A stretch of DNA of 19,270 nt from an uncultured Prevotellaceae bacterium (lineage in GTDB: Bacteria; Bacteroidota; Bacteroidia; Bacteroidales; Muribaculaceae). The translations under genes and the position numbers were made by a program. Location: positions 1 through 19,270 of the forward strand of contig CALEJB010000025.1 in the NCBI GenBank assembly GCA_937898675.1, in the 5' to 3' direction. This document shows positions 15,528 through 19,270 of the stretch, in pieces. The notes beneath the pieces are model-generated. The model made no database searches, was not told the origin of the DNA, and saw nothing but the letters and a program-made list of their open reading frames with translations. Numbering within the stretch: the stretch's first letter is position 1; every line of letters begins with the position of its first letter.

Positions 15528-15980
15528 ATGGTTATACAACGCATTCAATCAGTTTATCTGCTCATCGCTGTCATACTCATGGGCGTTTTTGCATTTTTCC
15601 CAGCATTGTCGTTCCAGGTTGGCGGCAAGGAGTTTGTCTATGGCGCGCTTGAGGCTGGCAAGGCAGGAGCCCTGCACATCGACCCGCTCATGTTTACCCT
15701 CGTTGTGCTCATTGCCGTGCTTGCGTTAATTGATATCTTCTTGTATAAGAATCTGCAGCGCCAGATGACAGTCTGTTTTGTTGACATTGTTATTTCAATT
15801 GCTATGTTGGCGGCTATCGGGATCCAGGCCTATATGCTTAGCAGCAAGCACAATGCCGTAGAACTTGTGTGGCAATGGTGGCTTTTGTTGCCTGTGTTGG
15901 CCATCATCTTCATGATAATGGCTCATCGCGCGATGTCCCGCGACAAGAAACTGCTGCGTGACAGCGACCGCTTGCGTTAA
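15528..15980 (+). CDS. DUF4293 family membrane protein
   Basis: A 150-residue inner-membrane protein with four hydrophobic segments at about 8-25, 54-73, 82-104 and 116-133. The N-terminus MVIQRIQSVYLLIAVILMGV and the C-terminal AHRAMSRDKKLLRDSDRLR are characteristic of DUF4293, a family confined as far as I know to Bacteroidetes and without known function. The basic C-terminal tail should face the cytoplasm. It starts at ATG 15528, downstream of a candidate promoter, and nhaD follows 54 bases later on the same strand without a visible terminator between them, so they may be co-transcribed. Confidence 0.9.
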   Translation: MVIQRIQSVYLLIAVILMGVFAFFPALSFQVGGKEFVYGALEAGKAGALHIDPLMFTLVVLIAVLALIDIFLYKNLQRQMTVCFVDIVISIAMLAAIGIQAYMLSSKHNAVELVWQWWLLLPVLAIIFMIMAHRAMSRDKKLLRDSDRLR

Positions 15981-16034
15981 CAACCGCAATTTCAAACATC
16001 TGTCATTTAACCTCGTAATACCATATATTAGACG

Positions 16035-17357
16035 ATGATAACGACGATGATTGTCATATTTGTGATTGGCTATCTGCTGATTGCACTTGAGAATCCGTTA
16101 AATGTCAATAAAACAACATTTGCACTGCTCACTTGTGGCGCGCTGTGGACTGTCTATGCCCTGATGGGTCATGACCTCTCGATGCACGACGGTATCATCA
16201 GGCAGTTGGGTGAGACCAGTGAGATTTTGGCATTTCTCATTGGCGCGATGACGATTGTGGAGATTATCGATCGCTATGGCGGTTTCTCGACCATTACCGA
16301 CCACATTAATGTAAATAGCAAGCGCCACTTGATGTGGGTGCTGTGCTGGTTGTCGTTTTTTATGTCGGCTGTGCTCGACAACATGACCACCACGATTATC
16401 ATGGTGATGGTGCTGCGCAAACTACTTGCCGACCAAAAGGAGCGTTGGCTCTTTGCGGGCTTGATTGTGATTGCCGCTAACGCCGGCGGCGCGTTTTCTC
16501 CCATTGGCGATGTCACCACCATCATGTTGTGGATGGACGAGAAAGTGTCTTCAACCGGCCTTATCCTCAATCTGCTCTTGCCGTCGGCCGTAGCATTGCT
16601 CATTCCGCTGCTTATAGCGCAGTATTTTATCAAGGAAGGTGCAGTGCAGAAGGTAAAGACTTTTGCCGAGAAGCATCCCACCATAGCCCAGGACCATCCG
16701 CACCTGAGCAAGGCTATGCTCATCATTGGCGTGTTGGGACTGTTGTTTGTACCAGTTTTCAAGACCCTCACGGACCTCCCGCCGTTTATGGGCATCCTGA
16801 TTTCACTGGGCTTTATCTGGCTCATTACCGAGATCTGGGTCAGGAAGTTCAAGATTGACTCCAACTTGGGCGGCCGCGTCTCGTCGGCGGTGCGCTCCAT
16901 CGACATGTCCACCATTTTGTTCTTTATGGGCATCTTGATGGCCGTTTCTGCCCTCAATCAGGCGGGCATCCTCGAGAGCGCGACCAAGAACCTTGACGTG
17001 AGCAGGCCTGTCATGATGACAACGATAATTGGATATCTGTCATCGATTGTGGACAATGTGCCCCTGGTTTCGGCCTGCATCAAGATGTTTGGCGACCTGA
17101 CCGCATCGTCCGACCCCACTATGGCCTGCTTTGCTGAGGATGGCTTGTTCTGGCACCTTTTGACCTATTGCGCTGGCGTAGGCGGCTCTCTGCTCATCAT
17201 TGGCTCGGCGGCCGGCGTTGTGGCTATGGGTATCGAGAAGATTCCGTTCTTCTGGTATGTGAAGCGCATCTCGCTGCTTGCTATGGCCGGTTATTTGGCG
17301 GGCATCCTGATTATTTATCTTGAGAGTCTCTGCCCGTTGTTCATGAGTGTAGGATAG
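16035..17357 (+). CDS. nhaD: Na+/H+ antiporter, NhaD family
   Basis: A 440-residue, highly hydrophobic inner-membrane antiporter with about 12 transmembrane segments. NhaD proteins export Na+ or Li+ in exchange for protons and belong to the ion transporter superfamily with ArsB and the citrate transporters. Family landmarks are ETSEILAFLIGAMTIVEIID (60-79), SAVLDNMTTT (111-120) and the matching second-half SSIVDNVPLV, plus NAGGAFSPIGDVTT (149-162), a typical NhaD signature; GVGGSLLIIGSAAGV follows near the end. The two DN motifs mark the inverted-repeat halves. The start at ATG 16035 keeps the first transmembrane segment whole; ATG 16047 is an alternative four codons later. A hairpin lies downstream. 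Assignment is firm, ion preference is from the family only. Confidence 0.95.
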   Translation: MITTMIVIFVIGYLLIALENPLNVNKTTFALLTCGALWTVYALMGHDLSMHDGIIRQLGETSEILAFLIGAMTIVEIIDRYGGFSTITDHINVNSKRHLMWVLCWLSFFMSAVLDNMTTTIIMVMVLRKLLADQKERWLFAGLIVIAANAGGAFSPIGDVTTIMLWMDEKVSSTGLILNLLLPSAVALLIPLLIAQYFIKEGAVQKVKTFAEKHPTIAQDHPHLSKAMLIIGVLGLLFVPVFKTLTDLPPFMGILISLGFIWLITEIWVRKFKIDSNLGGRVSSAVRSIDMSTILFFMGILMAVSALNQAGILESATKNLDVSRPVMMTTIIGYLSSIVDNVPLVSACIKMFGDLTASSDPTMACFAEDGLFWHLLTYCAGVGGSLLIIGSAAGVVAMGIEKIPFFWYVKRISLLAMAGYLAGILIIYLESLCPLFMSVG

Positions 17358-17382
17358 AATAATACAAACCATCAATATAATG

Positions 17383-17423
17383 CAATCCCCGTTGCACGGC
17401 CCTAAGGCCTGTGGCGGGGATTG
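17383..17423. terminator. Hairpin between convergent nhaD and GH20 genes
   Basis: CAATCCCCG (17383-17391) pairs with CGGGGATTG (17415-17423) as a perfect 9-bp stem. The interior holds GGCC-CTAA-GGCC, extending the hairpin with wobble pairs and a bulge. It lies 25 bases after the nhaD stop and 34 bases before the stop of the opposing gene. There is no long T tract on either side. It is probably a shared terminator. Confidence 0.6.
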
Positions 17424-17457
17424 GTCTAATACGACACGAGTGTGCTTTTCCTGCGTT

Positions 17458-19149
17458 TTACTCGCTTTGGTCCTCGTTTTCGAGCACCATGCTGCGTTGA
17501 CGGTAGTTCCAGCCATAGTGCTTGTAGATTTCCACAAGGCGGGCCAAGCGTTGCTTGAAGTCGGGGTAGTCCTTCAGTTCGGGCGACAGCCACTGCAGTT
17601 CGGCCAGCGCTGCCATGCGCGGCAGCACCTGGTAGTTGATTTGAGCCTCACAGGTGACATATTCGGTCCACATGTTGGCTTGTGCGCCCAGGATATGGTG
17701 CCGCTTGTCGGCAGGCAGGTCGGCGGCCACAGGTTCAAAGTCATAGACCATCTTCAGCGTTGCGCAGCCGCCAAAACTGGTCGGTTCATCCCAGTAATTC
17801 TTGGTCTGGTAATGGTCAAAGTACATCGGCGTGTTGGGCGTCATGATAACGTCATGGCCTAACTTGGCACCCTTTGCTCCCGGCTCGGCGCCAGTCCACG
17901 ACATGATGGTGGCCGATGCGTCCACATCGCAGCCCAGCAACTCATCCCATCCAATGATGCGGCGGCCGTGCCGGGTGAGGTATTTCTGCACTTGTGTTGT
18001 AAACCAGCCCTGAAGACGGGCTTCGGCGCTCTGTTTGCCCTCGGCCTGGATGCCCAGTTCCTTGATGCGCTGTTGGCATAGCGGGCAATTTTCCCACCTC
18101 ACTCGCGGCGACTCGTCGCCGCCGATGTGGATATACTCGCCCGGGAACAACTGCATCACCTCGTCGAGCACGTCATAGACGAACTGTAGCGTCTCGTCCT
18201 TGCCCATGCACAGTATGTCGTCAAACACGCCCCACGAGCATCCCACATCGTAGGGGCCGCCAGTGCATCCCAGTTGGGGATAGGCCGCCAGCGCTCCCAG
18301 CATGTGGCCTGGCATGTCGATTTCAGGTATGATGGTGATATAGCGGCTTGCCGCATAATTGACGATGTCGCGGATTTCCTCTTGGGTATAGTAGCCGCCA
18401 TAGGGCACGCCGTCATATACGGGCGAATTGTGCCCAAGCACAGTTGTCTTGCGCCAGCCGCCCACTTCTGCCAGGCGGGGATATTTTTTGATTTCGATTC
18501 GCCAGCCCTGGTCGTCGGTCAGGTGCCAGTGCAGACGGTTCATGCCGTGCAGCGCCATCATGTCGATGTAGTGCTTCACCGTTTCGACGCCAAAGAAGTG
18601 GCGCGAGCAATCGAGGTGCATGCCGCGGTAGCCAAATCGTGGTGATGACGCGACTTGTGCTGGCGGCAGTGCTATGCCTGTCAGCCCTGTACCCATCGGC
18701 AGAGCCTTGCGCAAGGTCTGTATCCCGTAGAACACGCCTGCAGCCGTCTTGCCGGCAATCTCGATGCCGCGTGGTGTCACCGTCACGCTGTAACCCTCAT
18801 CGCCGTCGATGTTGCTGTCAATCACGAGTGTGATGTTGTCCGTACGGTCCCGGGCCGACACGGTGGGGCGCGTGGACAGGTGTATGCCCGTCATGTCCAT
18901 GACATATTCGCTCAACAGGGCGGCGTTGCGTTCCAGGTCGCGGTTGCCCGTCGGATAGTTGATGAGGCAGGCTGCTGTCAGTTTGAAGTCAGCGCCCTTC
19001 ACGCCGTTGATGTTCTCGGGCAGGGGCACCACGCGGTAGTCGGTCCGCGTCATGTCGGGCTCGGGCAACACTTGCTTGGTTGCGGCAATGCCCGCCACTG
19101 CAACAACCGAAATCAATGCACAAGAAATGATATATTTCAACATTCTCAT
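17458..19149 (-). CDS. Secreted beta-N-acetylhexosaminidase, glycoside hydrolase family 20
   Basis: A 563-residue enzyme with a signal peptide (about 1-23, SVVAVAGIAA). A GH20b-type alpha/beta domain spans about 38-165, followed by the catalytic barrel from about 170. Signatures are FGYRGMHLDCSRHFF (172-186), NRLHWHLTDDQGWRIEIKKY (204-223), IPEIDMPGH (274-282) and the catalytic pair Asp345-Glu346 in HIGGDESPRVRW; the Asp holds the substrate acetamido group and the Glu is the acid/base. Family members release terminal GlcNAc or GalNAc from glycans or chitin-like oligomers in the periplasm or outside. It ends shortly after the barrel and lacks the C-terminal carbohydrate-binding or F5/8 modules of larger Bacteroidetes GH20 enzymes. 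No SusC/SusD or other glycosidase is nearby. The start is ATG 19149; residue 3 is an alternative Met. Confidence 0.95.
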   Translation of the reverse strand: MRMLKYIISCALISVVAVAGIAATKQVLPEPDMTRTDYRVVPLPENINGVKGADFKLTAACLINYPTGNRDLERNAALLSEYVMDMTGIHLSTRPTVSARDRTDNITLVIDSNIDGDEGYSVTVTPRGIEIAGKTAAGVFYGIQTLRKALPMGTGLTGIALPPAQVASSPRFGYRGMHLDCSRHFFGVETVKHYIDMMALHGMNRLHWHLTDDQGWRIEIKKYPRLAEVGGWRKTTVLGHNSPVYDGVPYGGYYTQEEIRDIVNYAASRYITIIPEIDMPGHMLGALAAYPQLGCTGGPYDVGCSWGVFDDILCMGKDETLQFVYDVLDEVMQLFPGEYIHIGGDESPRVRWENCPLCQQRIKELGIQAEGKQSAEARLQGWFTTQVQKYLTRHGRRIIGWDELLGCDVDASATIMSWTGAEPGAKGAKLGHDVIMTPNTPMYFDHYQTKNYWDEPTSFGGCATLKMVYDFEPVAADLPADKRHHILGAQANMWTEYVTCEAQINYQVLPRMAALAELQWLSPELKDYPDFKQRLARLVEIYKHYGWNYRQRSMVLENEDQSE

Positions 19150-19270
19150 AACCCGTTGGCGGGATTAAAAAGTTAATAAAAAGATGTTTAAAAAGTTGCG
19201 CATATCGCTGATTTATAGTAATTTAGTGGTGATTAAAACATTAAATTCAAATCACCGTATGCACAACTTG
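19150..19270 (-). promoter_or_regulatory. Leader and probable promoter region of the GH20 gene
   Basis: AT-rich sequence before the GH20 ATG. It holds an inverted repeat GGTGATT (19228-19234) / AATCACC (19250-19256) with a 15-base spacer, two copies of TTAAAAAGTT (19165-19174 and 19188-19197), and a small CCCG-CCAA-CGGG hairpin close to the start codon. No good TAnnTTTG box was found, so promoter placement is uncertain. Confidence 0.3.

Noticed and set aside
15981..16034. A separate promoter for nhaD in the 54-base gap after the DUF4293 gene.
   Set aside because: No TAnnTTTG match and no terminator were found, so co-transcription is the simpler reading.

Overview
The window looks like a chromosomal housekeeping segment of a Bacteroidales bacterium (Muribaculaceae or Prevotellaceae-like; the genus cannot be fixed from sequence alone). 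The evidence is a PorT-type outer-membrane barrel, a DUF4293 membrane protein, a periplasmic LysM protein with a type I binding-protein fold, an NhaD antiporter, a GH20 hexosaminidase with a signal peptide, -7 boxes of the Bacteroidetes form TAnnTTTG, and mostly Shine-Dalgarno-free, A-rich leaders. No tRNA, rRNA, CRISPR array, transposase or phage gene was seen, and no gene-free stretch exceeds 300 bases.

Region 1 (1-7283, all minus strand) is a full glycine cleavage cluster read in the order lplA, gcvT, gcvH, gcvPA, gcvPB, lpd and then a truncated yifB/comM-like ATPase at the window edge. LplA attaches lipoate to GcvH; GcvPA and GcvPB (a two-subunit P-protein) decarboxylate glycine onto the lipoyl arm; GcvT transfers the C1 unit to tetrahydrofolate; Lpd reoxidises the lipoyl arm. 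Three control elements stand out: a 14-base direct repeat with 22-base period over the lplA promoter, a hairpin over the lplA stop just before the GTG-started gcvT, and an intrinsic-terminator-like hairpin with a U tract between gcvPB and lpd.

Region 2 (7284-8058) holds a divergent nitroreductase with a good Bacteroidetes-type promoter, followed by a 19-bp hairpin at a convergent junction. Region 3 (8059-10757, minus) is a two-gene envelope unit: a protein with four LysM domains and a binding-protein fold, overlapping by one base with a PorT-like barrel gene. Region 4 (10894-15348, minus) is a 739-residue TPR protein followed 15 bases later by DNA primase. Region 5 (15528-17357, plus) is a DUF4293 protein and NhaD, transcribed away from the TPR gene across an AT-rich intergenic stretch with several dyads. 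Region 6 (17458-19149, minus) is a secreted GH20 beta-N-acetylhexosaminidase, separated from NhaD by a shared hairpin.

No clearly new multi-gene system is visible. The best leads are the regulatory structures around the gcv operon, the LysM/binding-protein plus barrel pair, and the uncharacterised TPR protein tied to primase.
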